Positions 1 through 7,170 are shown, numbered from the stretch's first letter. The stretch is DNA of 17,253 nt from Candidatus Peregrinibacteria bacterium RIFCSPLOWO2_01_FULL_39_12 (GCA_001787455.1 MFXA01000057.1:1-17253); one strand, 5' to 3'. Notes: a model not told the origin generated them from the sequence alone. Program-made: numbers and translations.

Positions 1-1475
1 TCCGAACCGGCAAAAAAGTTCGTTTAGCCGTACAGGATATAGATAAACCTGAGACCAAGGATGTCATTAAACATCTGCAGGACGAAGGATACGAAATTGA
101 TTTGAATCTTGCTTCCGCATCAGGCATAGATGATGCACTAAAAATTTATGAAGGCACACAGCAGTATAAAAAAATCGAAATAATTGAGAATGTCGAAGAG
201 AAGGCGATAAAAACATATGAAAAAGAAATTGCCGCGTTGTCCGATCTTCCAAAGCAATTAGCGACTATTCCTTCTGAAGAAGGGCTTAATCTCTTAAATA
301 TCGGAGCGATGAAAACTCGCGCTTCCGACATTCACTATGAACCCGAGGAAAATACTGTTGTTGTAAGATTTAGAATTGACGGCGTACTGCATAAAGTTTT
401 TGAAATTAAACTTGATGTTTATAAAAATATTTCAAGTCAGCTTAAATACAGCAGCCGCATGCAGCTTAATGTGACTTCAATCCCTCAAGACGGACGTTAT
501 ACTTTCATGTTCAATGATAAAAAGATCGGTGTCCGCGTATCCTCAATTCCAACTCCTTATGGAGAATCTTTCGTGTGCAGATTCCTTGTAAGCGAGGTTG
601 CAATGCATGATTTTGAGGGGCTTGGGTTCCAGGGATTGGCGTTAAAAAAAGTTAATGATGTTTGCGATATTTCCCACGGAATGGTGCTCTGCACAGGGCC
701 TACCGGAAGTGGTAAAACAACAACTTTGTATACCGTTCTGGGAAAAATGAATACGTCCGAAAACAAGATTATAACTTTGGAAGATCCCGTTGAATATCCA
801 ATAAAAGGCGTGAGTCAGAGCCAAATAGACGAAAAACGCGGTTATACGTTCTCAAGCGGTCTTAGAGCAATTTTGCGCCAGGATCCCGATGTTGTAATGC
901 TTGGTGAGATTCGTGACCTGGAAACTGCTGAAACTGCTGCACAAGCCGCATTAACGGGACACGTTGTTTTGAGCACCCTTCACACCAACAGCGCTATAGA
1001 AACCATCCCTCGTTTGAGAAACATGGGACTGCCTCCTTTTATGGTTGCGCCTGCTCTTGATACCATTATCGCTCAAAGGCTTGTAAGAAAAGTTTGTCCG
1101 AAATGCCATACTTTAAGACCAATTTCCGAAAGCGAAAAAAAAGAATTTGAAAGTGTCATTGGCGGTTTAAAAAATATCAATCTGGGGGTTCCTTTCAATC
1201 TTCCCGAAAAAATTCCCGAAGTCCACGGTTGCGAAGCATGCAGTCAAACCGGATATACGGGACGTCTTGTTTTAGCTGAAGTAATTACCATTAATTCTGA
1301 AATGAAAACGTTAATTTTAAATGATTCCAGCCTTGTAGATTTGATTGCGGTAGCCCGAAAATCGGGAATGACAACAATGCGCGAAGATGGATTTATTAAA
1401 GTTTCCCAAGGGCTAACAACTTTGGAAGAAGTTTACAGGGCCACGAATGTTGCGACCACTGCTTCTCCTACCTAG
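1..1475 (+). CDS. pilB: Type IV pilus assembly / type II secretion ATPase (PilB/GspE family), 5' truncated
   Basis: Cytoplasmic hexameric ATPase that powers pilin polymerisation or secretion. The frame is open from position 3, so the gene enters from the left edge and the first ATG or TTG in view is not its start. The first ~60 visible residues (VRLAVQDIDKPETKD...) look like the end of an MshEN-type N-terminal domain. The ATPase core follows: Walker A GPTGSGKTTT at 696-725, an Asp-box/Walker B region with LRQDPDVVMLGEIRD at about 875-915, and the His-box STLHTNSA near 970-995. Two CxxC pairs, CPKC near 1096 and CEAC near 1230, form the zinc-binding element typical of PilB/GspE and usually absent from PilT. 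The C-terminus is complete. Its stop lies inside the 3' end of the convergent MFS gene (8-bp overlap). PilB is preferred over GspE because dprA is nearby and such genomes commonly have type IV pili; the sequence alone does not separate them. Confidence 0.93.
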   Translation, partial: RTGKKVRLAVQDIDKPETKDVIKHLQDEGYEIDLNLASASGIDDALKIYEGTQQYKKIEIIENVEEKAIKTYEKEIAALSDLPKQLATIPSEEGLNLLNIGAMKTRASDIHYEPEENTVVVRFRIDGVLHKVFEIKLDVYKNISSQLKYSSRMQLNVTSIPQDGRYTFMFNDKKIGVRVSSIPTPYGESFVCRFLVSEVAMHDFEGLGFQGLALKKVNDVCDISHGMVLCTGPTGSGKTTTLYTVLGKMNTSENKIITLEDPVEYPIKGVSQSQIDEKRGYTFSSGLRAILRQDPDVVMLGEIRDLETAETAAQAALTGHVVLSTLHTNSAIETIPRLRNMGLPPFMVAPALDTIIAQRLVRKVCPKCHTLRPISESEKKEFESVIGGLKNINLGVPFNLPEKIPEVHGCEACSQTGYTGRLVLAEVITINSEMKTLILNDSSLVDLIAVARKSGMTTMREDGFIKVSQGLTTLEEVYRATNVATTASPT

Positions 1476-2667
1476 TTTTTTCAGTGTGTTCCCTTAGACT
1501 GATCCAAGTATATAGGCTCACGACAAGCATTAATCCTGCAAAAACGGCAAATAAAGATTTAAAGGGAAGGAAAAATAAAACTGCCGCTCCGATTAACGGA
1601 ATTATAAAATATGCTACAGGGTCCGCTGTCATAAAAACTCCGTACAAATCATCTTCTTCCTCTTTTGGCAGATGTTTAAAAAGAAGCGTTTCCGAAAGCG
1701 GTTCTATCAATGCCGTTCCAAAACTCGCCAATATCACAAATATAAAATTCAGCATTGGATACGGACTGAAAAATATTATCAGCAGAATAATCCCTACAAT
1801 CAAAAACCCCAATGAAATCGGCAGTCGTATCCCCTTTTTATCCGCATAATCGCCAACTTCAGTTTCTAAAAATATCAGTGGGATAATTGAAATTGAAAGT
1901 ACCAATCCCACCATGCTTTCCAAATATCCCGAGCTCACTATGTAAAGCGGGACATATAGATATTTGAAACATATCCATGCCATCATGGAGAGTGAAATTG
2001 AATAAGCTTTTGCTCTTTCTTTATCACTGAAAAATCTTTTTATATTATGCAAAAATTTTTGTGAATCGACTTTTGCCGCGTTTATTATTGCCGGATGTTT
2101 TTGTATTACATGTCCGTGATAAAAATAAATGAATCCCACAACAAGCACCGCCGCCGCTATAACAAATATAAATTCGTAAGAAAACTTTGTAGCCAAAAAT
2201 CCCCCGGAGAATATTCCTATAAGCGCTCCTATGTTTTGAAATTTGAAATATCTTCCTTCTTCCGCTCCCAAATTTTTAGACTTTGCGAAATCTCGGATAA
2301 AAAGACCTATTGTTATTACAAGCAGTACCTGAAGCCATGTTTTTGCCGCAATAATAATTGTTAATTCTATAAATTTACTTACAAAGACAAGTAAAAAATA
2401 AATTACAGCAAGCATAATAAATCCGAATTTCGCGATTTTTGTCCGTTGGAATTTTTTAAAGACTATGACGCTTGTGGTGGCGCCAACCAATGTAACTATG
2501 GACATCAATGAATAAAATATACTCGTAGAAAAATCCGTATGCATAATTGACTTTACGAAATTTGGCAGTATCGGGCTTAAAAGCCCTATTCCCCCCGCCA
2601 AAATTAAAGCCATCCAAGCAAAGATTCTGCCTTCAGGATGTTTATGGTATGTTCTTAGTTTGTACAT
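1468..2667 (-). CDS. Major facilitator superfamily transporter, substrate unknown
   Basis: A 399-residue integral membrane protein with about 12 hydrophobic segments in two halves, the usual size for an MFS permease. The first segment (FAWMALILAGGIGLLSPILP) has the Gly/Pro-rich look of MFS helix 1. A central basic loop around residues 190-220 (HNIKRFFSDKERAKAY) separates the halves. The cytoplasmic loop between helices 2 and 3 (FKKFQRTKIAKFG) is a loose version of MFS motif A. No substrate-specific signature is recognised; drug or metabolite efflux is a guess. The ATG at 2667 follows the dprA stop by 27 bases with no promoter seen between, so it is probably co-transcribed with dprA. No Shine-Dalgarno sequence is visible. 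The 3' end overlaps the 3' end of pilB. Confidence 0.85.
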   Translation of the reverse strand: MYKLRTYHKHPEGRIFAWMALILAGGIGLLSPILPNFVKSIMHTDFSTSIFYSLMSIVTLVGATTSVIVFKKFQRTKIAKFGFIMLAVIYFLLVFVSKFIELTIIIAAKTWLQVLLVITIGLFIRDFAKSKNLGAEEGRYFKFQNIGALIGIFSGGFLATKFSYEFIFVIAAAVLVVGFIYFYHGHVIQKHPAIINAAKVDSQKFLHNIKRFFSDKERAKAYSISLSMMAWICFKYLYVPLYIVSSGYLESMVGLVLSISIIPLIFLETEVGDYADKKGIRLPISLGFLIVGIILLIIFFSPYPMLNFIFVILASFGTALIEPLSETLLFKHLPKEEEDDLYGVFMTADPVAYFIIPLIGAAVLFFLPFKSLFAVFAGLMLVVSLYTWISLREHTEKTR

Positions 2668-2694
2668 ATAGGTTTGAAGTCAAAGACCATTCTA

Positions 2695-3624
2695 TCATTT
2701 GCGGTAATATTTTCCACCCTTTAATAAAATTAGCCTTTTTAATTCGAGCATGGAAATCGCTTCGAGCAATTTTTGTATTTCTATTTGTTGGGAAATGATA
2801 TCTGTAAGTTTTTGGTGTATTTGATCTATGTTTATTCCTCTGTGCGCAGGGATTATTCCTAATATTTTTGATTCGAGCTGTGTAAATTTGTGTATGAGAT
2901 TCCGGGTGAATAGTGGGTTTGCGGTTGGTTTCCGTGCCAAACCCGATGCTTTCGACTGGGTGTCAAAACACGGCAAAACGCTTTGCTCATTCAGTACATC
3001 TATAATTTCTTTTCCCGAACTAATCGGATATGCCCCTCCACGCTGAAGCAATTTTATTATTCCCATACTATTTATTTCATCCGCATCTCCCGGGATTACA
3101 AAAACTTCCCTGCCTTGTTCAAGCGCCAGTTTGGCAGTGATAAGCGCTCCCGATTTTTCCGGAGCTTCGATCACCAAAGTTGCAATCGAAAGTCCGCTTA
3201 TAATACGATTTCTTTTCGGGAAATTGCATTTTTGAGGGGTTTCCTCATCCTCATATTCCGTTATAATCAAGCCTTTTCCCTTAATTTGTTCGGCAAGACC
3301 TTTATTTTGTTGAGGATAAATATTGTGCATACCACTTCCAAGCACTGCAATTGTTGGCATGTTATTTTTCATGGCAGCATCGTGCGCAATTGTATCTATC
3401 CCTTTTGCAAGCCCTGATACTATTGTTAAACTTGTTGCGGAAAGCTCGTTTATTATTTTTCTCGTCATAAATTCTCCGTAATCCGAGCTTCTTCTGGTCC
3501 CCACAATGCTTATGCACGGCGATGAAAGAAGTTCCAAATTTCCTTTACAAAACAACACTGCCGGCGGCGAAAAAATTTGCTTTAGCAAAGCTGGATACCG
3601 CTTATCCGATATGTGTAATTTCAT
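2695..3624 (-). CDS. dprA: DNA processing protein DprA/Smf
   Basis: Loads RecA onto incoming single-stranded DNA during natural transformation and protects it. The Rossmann-like DprA core is clear: VGTRRSSDYGE, SGLAKGIDTIAHDAA, AVLGSGMHNIYP and FPKRNRIISGLS in the expected order. A C-terminal winged-helix domain (about the last 65 residues, from LESKILGIIPAHRG) is present. The N-terminal SAM-like domain of long DprA proteins is absent. The frame stays open to an ATG at 3672, with further ATGs at 3639 and 3624. I prefer 3624 because MKLHISDKRYPALLKQI is a typical start for short DprA, because a possible extended -10 box (3672-3680) overlaps the 3672 ATG, and because the stretch before it still resembles PurM in another frame. 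None has a good Shine-Dalgarno sequence. Together with pilB it suggests competence for DNA uptake. Confidence 0.92.
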   Translation of the reverse strand: MKLHISDKRYPALLKQIFSPPAVLFCKGNLELLSSPCISIVGTRRSSDYGEFMTRKIINELSATSLTIVSGLAKGIDTIAHDAAMKNNMPTIAVLGSGMHNIYPQQNKGLAEQIKGKGLIITEYEDEETPQKCNFPKRNRIISGLSIATLVIEAPEKSGALITAKLALEQGREVFVIPGDADEINSMGIIKLLQRGGAYPISSGKEIIDVLNEQSVLPCFDTQSKASGLARKPTANPLFTRNLIHKFTQLESKILGIIPAHRGINIDQIHQKLTDIISQQIEIQKLLEAISMLELKRLILLKGGKYYRK

Positions 3625-3671
3625 ACAATTTTCGTCCATATTTTTGTATGTTAAAAAATACTGCCATTCCA

Positions 3672-3680
3672 TGTATAGCA
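3672..3680 (-). promoter_or_regulatory. Possible extended -10 promoter for dprA
   Basis: The minus strand reads TGCTATACA, an extended -10 (TG-N-TATACA) with no convincing -35, but with the phased A-tracts immediately upstream. Transcription would begin about 7 bases beyond it, giving a leader of roughly 20-40 bases to the ATG at 3639 or 3624. Confidence 0.35.
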
Positions 3681-3687
3681 GTACTAT

Positions 3688-3721
3688 TTAAAATTTTCTT
3701 AAAATTTCCTTAAAATTTTCC
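3688..3721. repeat. Three tandem TTAAAATTTTC units (phased A4T4 tracts)
   Basis: Units at 3688-3698, 3699-3709 and 3710-3721 (11, 11 and 12 bp) each contain AAAATTT(T). The tract centres are about 10.5-11.5 bp apart, i.e. one helical turn. They lie at the end of the PurM-like remnant and just upstream of the possible dprA -10 box. Sequences of the A4T4 type are known to bend DNA when phased, so this is a candidate upstream curvature or UP-like element, or simply replication-slippage product. Confidence 0.7.
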
Positions 3722-3889
3722 TAAAGGAGTTAAAACGGCTTCACCCCATGACTTCTTATCATCAAATTTTTCAAAAAACCATTTTTCTCCAAACTTTTCT
3801 TTTAATATATGGCGAACCAAAGTAAACCCGTTTGAGCGGAATCCCGCAGATCGGAGTCCTATGATATCGTATTTTGACATATTTCCAAT

Positions 3890-4561
3890 TTAAAAATTCG
3901 TGCCCCTTTTATCGCTTACAAGCCTTCCGTTGTCAAGTGTGATAATTCTTTTCTTTATCATTCCAATTACATCCTTATCGTGAGTTGCAAGAATAATTGT
4001 CGTTCCACCTTTATTTATTTTTAAGAGAAGTTTCGCCAATGCTTCCGTGTTTTCCGGATCAAGATTTCCTGTCGGCTCATCCGCAAATAAAAGTTCAGGA
4101 GCATGTACTAACGCCCGTGCAATTGCAGTTCTTTGTCTTTCCCCTCCCGAAAGTTCGTGAGGCAGATTATTTCTGTGATCTTCAAGCCCGGTCAATTTAA
4201 GAACTTCCGCTGTTCTTTTTTGGATAAATTCATCGTCGTATCCTGCAACTTGAAGCGCAAATGCGACATTTTCAAAAACCGTTCTTTTCGGAAGAAGTTT
4301 GTAATCCTGAAAAACAATTCCGATTTTTCTTCTGTATTCCTGAATTTGTTCCGGATTTAAAGCAGATACCTTATAGGTGTCCACTTCAATTTCTCCATTA
4401 TCTGTTTTAGTCGCACCTATAAGAGCATGAATGAGCGTGCTTTTACCCGCTCCCGAATTCCCCGCAATACAAACAAACTCTCCTCCATCAACAGTAAAAG
4501 AAATATCTTGAAGAACTGTTCTGTCTTTGTATTTTTTAGTAATGTTTTTAACTGCTATCAT
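3890..4561 (-). CDS. ftsE: Cell division ATP-binding protein FtsE
   Basis: ABC-type ATPase which, with membrane partner FtsX, controls septal peptidoglycan hydrolases at the divisome. It has 223 residues, the usual FtsE length. Walker A GNSGAGKST is at residues 34-42, the Q-loop glutamine at 85 (VFQDYKLL), the signature LSGGERQR at about 137-144, Walker B LLFADEP at 157-163 and the switch histidine in ATHD at 194. The VFENVAFAL and GNLDPE segments are FtsE-like, although a LolD-type ABC subunit cannot be formally excluded. The ATG at 4561 has no Shine-Dalgarno sequence; an extended -10 promoter and a hairpin precede it. The usual downstream partner ftsX is not here: the next thing is a PurM-like remnant and then dprA. 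Confidence 0.88.
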   Translation of the reverse strand: MIAVKNITKKYKDRTVLQDISFTVDGGEFVCIAGNSGAGKSTLIHALIGATKTDNGEIEVDTYKVSALNPEQIQEYRRKIGIVFQDYKLLPKRTVFENVAFALQVAGYDDEFIQKRTAEVLKLTGLEDHRNNLPHELSGGERQRTAIARALVHAPELLFADEPTGNLDPENTEALAKLLLKINKGGTTIILATHDKDVIGMIKKRIITLDNGRLVSDKRGTNF

Positions 4562-4571
4562 GTGTGTTGTT

Positions 4572-4586
4572 GCGGCCTACGGCCAC
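4572..4586 (-). repeat. Triplet-loop hairpin in the ftsE leader
   Basis: On the minus strand GTGGCC-GTA-GGCCGC can form a 6-bp stem with one G-U pair and a 3-base loop, about 11 bases before the ftsE ATG. On the plus strand the same pair would be a C-A mismatch, so the structure favours the ftsE transcript. Confidence 0.5.
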
Positions 4587-4624
4587 GTTATCGTTTAACC
4601 TTCGCTTTTGCTTCGGTCTGTTTG

Positions 4625-4633
4625 ATTATACCA
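4625..4633 (-). promoter_or_regulatory. Extended -10 promoter for ftsE
   Basis: The minus strand reads TGGTATAAT, a perfect TATAAT with the TG-N extension. No good -35 lies 17 bp upstream, as is common with extended -10 promoters. The expected start near 4618 gives a leader of about 57 bases containing the triplet-loop hairpin. Confidence 0.6.
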
Positions 4634-4651
4634 AATGAGCCCAGTAAAAAA

Positions 4652-5554
4652 CTAGCGATGATATTTTTCGTGAATTTCCCTTAATTTTTTATCCGTGACA
4701 TGGGTGTAAACCTGTGTTGTTGTAATTGAACTGTGCCCTAACATTTCCTGCACAGATCTTATGTCCGCCCCGTTTATTAAAAGTTCCGTAGCGTATGAAT
4801 GCCGCAAAGTGTGAGGGGTTACTTTTTTTATAATCCCCGCTCTCAAAGCATATTTTTTTACTATATTTTCCACGCTTACCGGAGTGAGCCTGCGTTTATC
4901 TTCATCCAATATTTCTTTTTTAATATTATTGATGAAAAGCGGTCTTAAATTGTCGTTCCTTTTCTCCAAATAAGTTTCTATCGCATTGGATGCTCTCGCT
5001 GAAAGAAAAACTATCCTTGGCTTTCGACCTTTTCCGCGAACCATAAATTCTCTTCTTTTCAAATCCACCTGATCCCTGTTTAACGATGTCAATTCGCTTA
5101 CACGCAGACCTGTCGAGTAAAGCGTTTCAAGAATCGCTTCGTCCCTGTCTCCTGTTTTTGTTGTTTTATCAACGGCTTTGAATAATCTTTCAAGTTCGTC
5201 CCTTGAAATAACTTCCACTGTTCTTTTTTCTATTTTGCTAAGTTCAATTTTTTCGGGAGCCAATGTTTTTATGTCATTTTTCGAGAGATATTTCAGAAAC
5301 GCCCGAAGCGCGATTATGTGATAATTTTGTGTTTTTACTCCTAATAAATTTCCGTGCGAATCCTTGTAACGGTTAAGATAAAGGCGGTAATTTTGAATTT
5401 TTTGCAAAGTAAGATTTTTCGGATTCAATTCTTCCGCCAAAAACCCCTCAAAACGTTGAAGATAATGAGTATAATTTTCCATTGTTTTTCTGGACTTATT
5501 TTGAGCGACTTCCAGATAGGCAAGAAAATCCTTAATGTATTTGGATGTTATCAT
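4652..5554 (-). CDS. xerD: Tyrosine recombinase of the XerC/XerD family
   Basis: Site-specific recombinase, most likely resolving chromosome dimers at dif. The N-terminal SAM-like core-binding domain occupies about residues 1-90 and the catalytic domain the rest. Numbered from the ATG at 5554, the catalytic residues are R151 (STGLRVSEL), K175 (RGKGRKPR), H248 and R251 (PHTLRHSYA), H274 (MLGHSSI) and nucleophile Y283 (QVYTHV); the set is complete. Its 300 residues match Xer length. A TTG one codon earlier (5557) lies in the U-tract of the upstream terminator and is less likely as a start. XerC and XerD are not separable here, and no att site, excisionase or phage gene adjoins it, which favours a housekeeping Xer over an integrase. 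No own promoter is obvious. Confidence 0.88.
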   Translation of the reverse strand: MITSKYIKDFLAYLEVAQNKSRKTMENYTHYLQRFEGFLAEELNPKNLTLQKIQNYRLYLNRYKDSHGNLLGVKTQNYHIIALRAFLKYLSKNDIKTLAPEKIELSKIEKRTVEVISRDELERLFKAVDKTTKTGDRDEAILETLYSTGLRVSELTSLNRDQVDLKRREFMVRGKGRKPRIVFLSARASNAIETYLEKRNDNLRPLFINNIKKEILDEDKRRLTPVSVENIVKKYALRAGIIKKVTPHTLRHSYATELLINGADIRSVQEMLGHSSITTTQVYTHVTDKKLREIHEKYHR

Positions 5555-5555
5555 C

Positions 5556-5583
5556 AAAAAACCTTAATTTCCCAAGATTAAGG
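5556..5583 (-). terminator. Intrinsic terminator after the 127-residue gene
   Basis: On the minus strand CCTTAAT, an 8-base loop and ATTAAGG form a perfect 7-bp stem, followed directly by TTTTTT. It lies 22 bases after the stop of the 5605-5988 gene. The U-tract runs directly into the xer start codon. Confidence 0.7.
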
Positions 5584-5604
5584 CTACCATAATTCCTGAA
5601 AATT

Positions 5605-5988
5605 TTATACCTTTTTAATTTCTATTTTTGTGGCAAAATCGTGTGCTGTTCTAGCCATATTAACAAGTTTTGCGAAGAAATTTTTAATAACTGTTTCGCC
5701 TTTTGAATCCAATCCTTGCCCTTTGGCTTCTTGCAGTATTTCAGTTTCAAACTGCTTACAATCAACTATAAATCCTACAACTTTGGGATCATCCGATGCC
5801 GGTTTTATGCGTGAAATTTCGTTTGCTCTATCCAGTATATCCCCTCCCCTAAGTTTAGGATAAACATATTTTCTCAATGTTCCATTCACTAAACGCGCTG
5901 TTTCGGAGAGATTACTTGCCGATTCTCTATCGGCTTTTGTCCTTTGTAATGTTTCCATCGGTGATGTTTGTTGTCCTTGAGTTCCCAT
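5605..5988 (-). CDS. Hypothetical soluble helical protein
   Basis: I do not recognise the family. The 127-residue product is hydrophilic, has no signal peptide or membrane segment, and looks mostly helical: a Ser/Thr/Gln-rich N-terminus (MGTQGQQTSPMETLQR), a central segment with a Gly-Gly turn (YPKLRGGDILDRANE), and a longer C-terminal helical part ending in a basic tail (ATKIEIKKV). There is one Cys and no metal- or nucleotide-binding motif. That it is a real gene is supported by a good promoter just upstream (TTGAAA, 17 bp, TATACT with TG extension) and an intrinsic terminator just downstream, making it a single-gene unit. It diverges from dgt. The ATG at 5988 lacks a Shine-Dalgarno sequence, as elsewhere in the window. 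Confidence 0.7.
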   Translation of the reverse strand: MGTQGQQTSPMETLQRTKADRESASNLSETARLVNGTLRKYVYPKLRGGDILDRANEISRIKPASDDPKVVGFIVDCKQFETEILQEAKGQGLDSKGETVIKNFFAKLVNMARTAHDFATKIEIKKV

Positions 5989-5993
5989 ATTTT

Positions 5994-6022
5994 TTGTTTT
6001 ATTTATTGTATTAGTATATCAT
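5994..6022 (+). promoter_or_regulatory. Possible promoter of dgt-nrdR
   Basis: TTGTTT (5994-5999), 17-bp spacer, TATCAT (6017-6022). The -35 matches consensus only in TTG. Its -10 overlaps the -10 of the divergent promoter, so the two could exclude each other. Confidence 0.35.
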
Positions 6023-6041
6023 AATAGTCCGATACTTTCAA
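6013..6041 (-). promoter_or_regulatory. Promoter of the 127-residue gene
   Basis: Minus strand: -35 TTGAAA (6041-6036), 17-bp spacer, -10 TATACT (6018-6013) with the extension TGA just before it. The leader to the ATG at 5988 would be about 20 bases. Confidence 0.7.
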
Positions 6042-6048
6042 TAAGGTT

Positions 6049-7170
6049 ATGTCAACTTTCTTTAAAAAACCAGCCGAGCAATTGCTTGCTTCGTATGCCG
6101 TTAAGAGTAGTACAAGTATCGGCAGAAAATATCCTGAAAAATCTGACGATAAAAGGCTTTGTTTCCAACGTGATAAAGACAGAATTATCCATTCAAAAGC
6201 TTTCAGAAGATTGGATGAAAAAACTCAAGTTTTTGTTTCCGGGAGCGGCGATCATTATCGTACGCGTCTTACTCATACAATTGAAGTCGCGCAAATAAGC
6301 CGGGATATTGCGAGGAGATTAAATCTTAATGAAGATTTGTGTGAAGCAATCTCTTTGGCACACGATTTGGGGCATCCGCCGTTTGGTCATGCAGGAGAAG
6401 AAGCTTTAAATGGAATTATGAATCAAAACGGCATGCATTTTGAACATAATGAACAAAGCAAAAGATTGGTTGAAAAACTGGAAAAAGCATATCCGAATTT
6501 CGACGGTTTAAATTTATCTTCCGAGGTTCTGGAAGGGCTTATCAAACATAAAACTTCTTATGATCAATCAGGGAAAGTGTTTGAAATTTTTCCGCATCTG
6601 GAAGCGCAGGTTGTAAATATCGCCGATGAAATTGCGTATACAAATCATGACATGGACGACGGTTTAAGATCCGGTATTTTAGATATTCGCCGGCTTAGAA
6701 AATATATGCTATGGAAGAAAGGGGAAAAAGAAGTCTGGAAAAAATATGGAAAAATAAATGATAATCAAGTGCTTATTCTACGCATAATCAGCTCTGTTAT
6801 GGCGCTTATGATTGAGGATTTTTGCGTTCAAACAATGAAAAACATAAGCAGGCTTAGAATTAAATCCGTGGATGATATAAGGAAATATAAGGGAGCCGTA
6901 GGAGAATTTAGCGTGTCCATGCATGAAATGCTTAATGACTTAAGAAAATTCCTTTTTGAAAATTTTTACTTGCATCCAGAAATTCAGGCGTTTACTTTAA
7001 GAGGCGAAAGAATGATAAAAAAGCTGTTTGAATATTATCAAAAAAATCCCGCCAGGTTTCCTAAAAAAAGTTTACTGAAAAAAAGTGATAATATTATAGC
7101 TATAAAAGATTATATCGCTGGAATGACCGACAGATTTTTAATCCAAGAATATAAAAAAACACTTATATGA
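6049..7170 (+). CDS. dgt: Deoxyguanosinetriphosphate triphosphohydrolase-like protein
   Basis: HD-domain enzyme expected to hydrolyse dNTPs (classically dGTP) to the deoxynucleoside and triphosphate, limiting the dNTP pool. The 373-residue size fits the shorter, non-E. coli Dgt subgroup. The N-terminal RIIHSKAFRRLDEKTQVF segment is characteristic of the family. The metal site is intact: H76 (RLTHTIEVAQ), H105 and D106 (AHDLGHPPFGHAGE) and the later D in VNIADEIAYTNHDMDD. Substrate preference cannot be read from the sequence. The ATG at 6049 is preceded by AAGG only 2 bases away, too close for a standard ribosome-binding site. Its TGA overlaps the nrdR ATG (ATGA), implying coupled translation. 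Confidence 0.9.
   Translation: MSTFFKKPAEQLLASYAVKSSTSIGRKYPEKSDDKRLCFQRDKDRIIHSKAFRRLDEKTQVFVSGSGDHYRTRLTHTIEVAQISRDIARRLNLNEDLCEAISLAHDLGHPPFGHAGEEALNGIMNQNGMHFEHNEQSKRLVEKLEKAYPNFDGLNLSSEVLEGLIKHKTSYDQSGKVFEIFPHLEAQVVNIADEIAYTNHDMDDGLRSGILDIRRLRKYMLWKKGEKEVWKKYGKINDNQVLILRIISSVMALMIEDFCVQTMKNISRLRIKSVDDIRKYKGAVGEFSVSMHEMLNDLRKFLFENFYLHPEIQAFTLRGERMIKKLFEYYQKNPARFPKKSLLKKSDNIIAIKDYIAGMTDRFLIQEYKKTLI

Larger units (their letters stand above)
3661..3880 (-). pseudogene. purM: Remnant resembling the C-terminal domain of PurM (AIR synthetase)
   Basis: A 56-codon frame (ATG 3878-3880, stop TAA 3710-3712) begins 9 bases after the ftsE stop. Its product starts MSKYDIIGLRSAGFRSNG and contains SNGFTLVRHIL and, later, WGEAVLTP. 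PurM proteins carry, in the same order and similar spacing, GDVxIGLxSSGxHSNGYSLVRKxL and then a LxxxLLxPTxIYVK segment. Reading on in the same frame past the stop gives STAIHGMA, which matches the PurM segment VHxIAHxTGGG without needing a gap. After that the similarity fades and the dprA start is reached. The catalytic N-terminal domain is missing entirely, so it cannot be a working AIR synthetase. It is read as a decayed fragment of purM; the short ORF could still be translated, being close behind ftsE. Recognition was by eye from family memory, not by a search. Confidence 0.55.

Noticed and set aside
1484..1849. A 121-codon plus-strand frame opposite the MFS gene.
   Set aside because: Shadow frame: low-complexity basic product with no family resemblance, antisense to a clear membrane-protein gene.
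2695..3672. dprA start at 3672, the longest open frame.
   Set aside because: That ATG overlaps a possible -10 box and the sequence before 3624 does not look like DprA; it remains an alternative.
4598..4618. Hairpin in CCTTCGCTTTTGCTTCGG before ftsE.
   Set aside because: The two CTTCG copies are direct, not inverted, repeats, so they do not form a stem.
4652..5604. A mobile element or prophage based on the tyrosine recombinase.
   Set aside because: There is no att-like repeat, excisionase or phage gene beside it; it looks like a housekeeping Xer gene among chromosomal genes.
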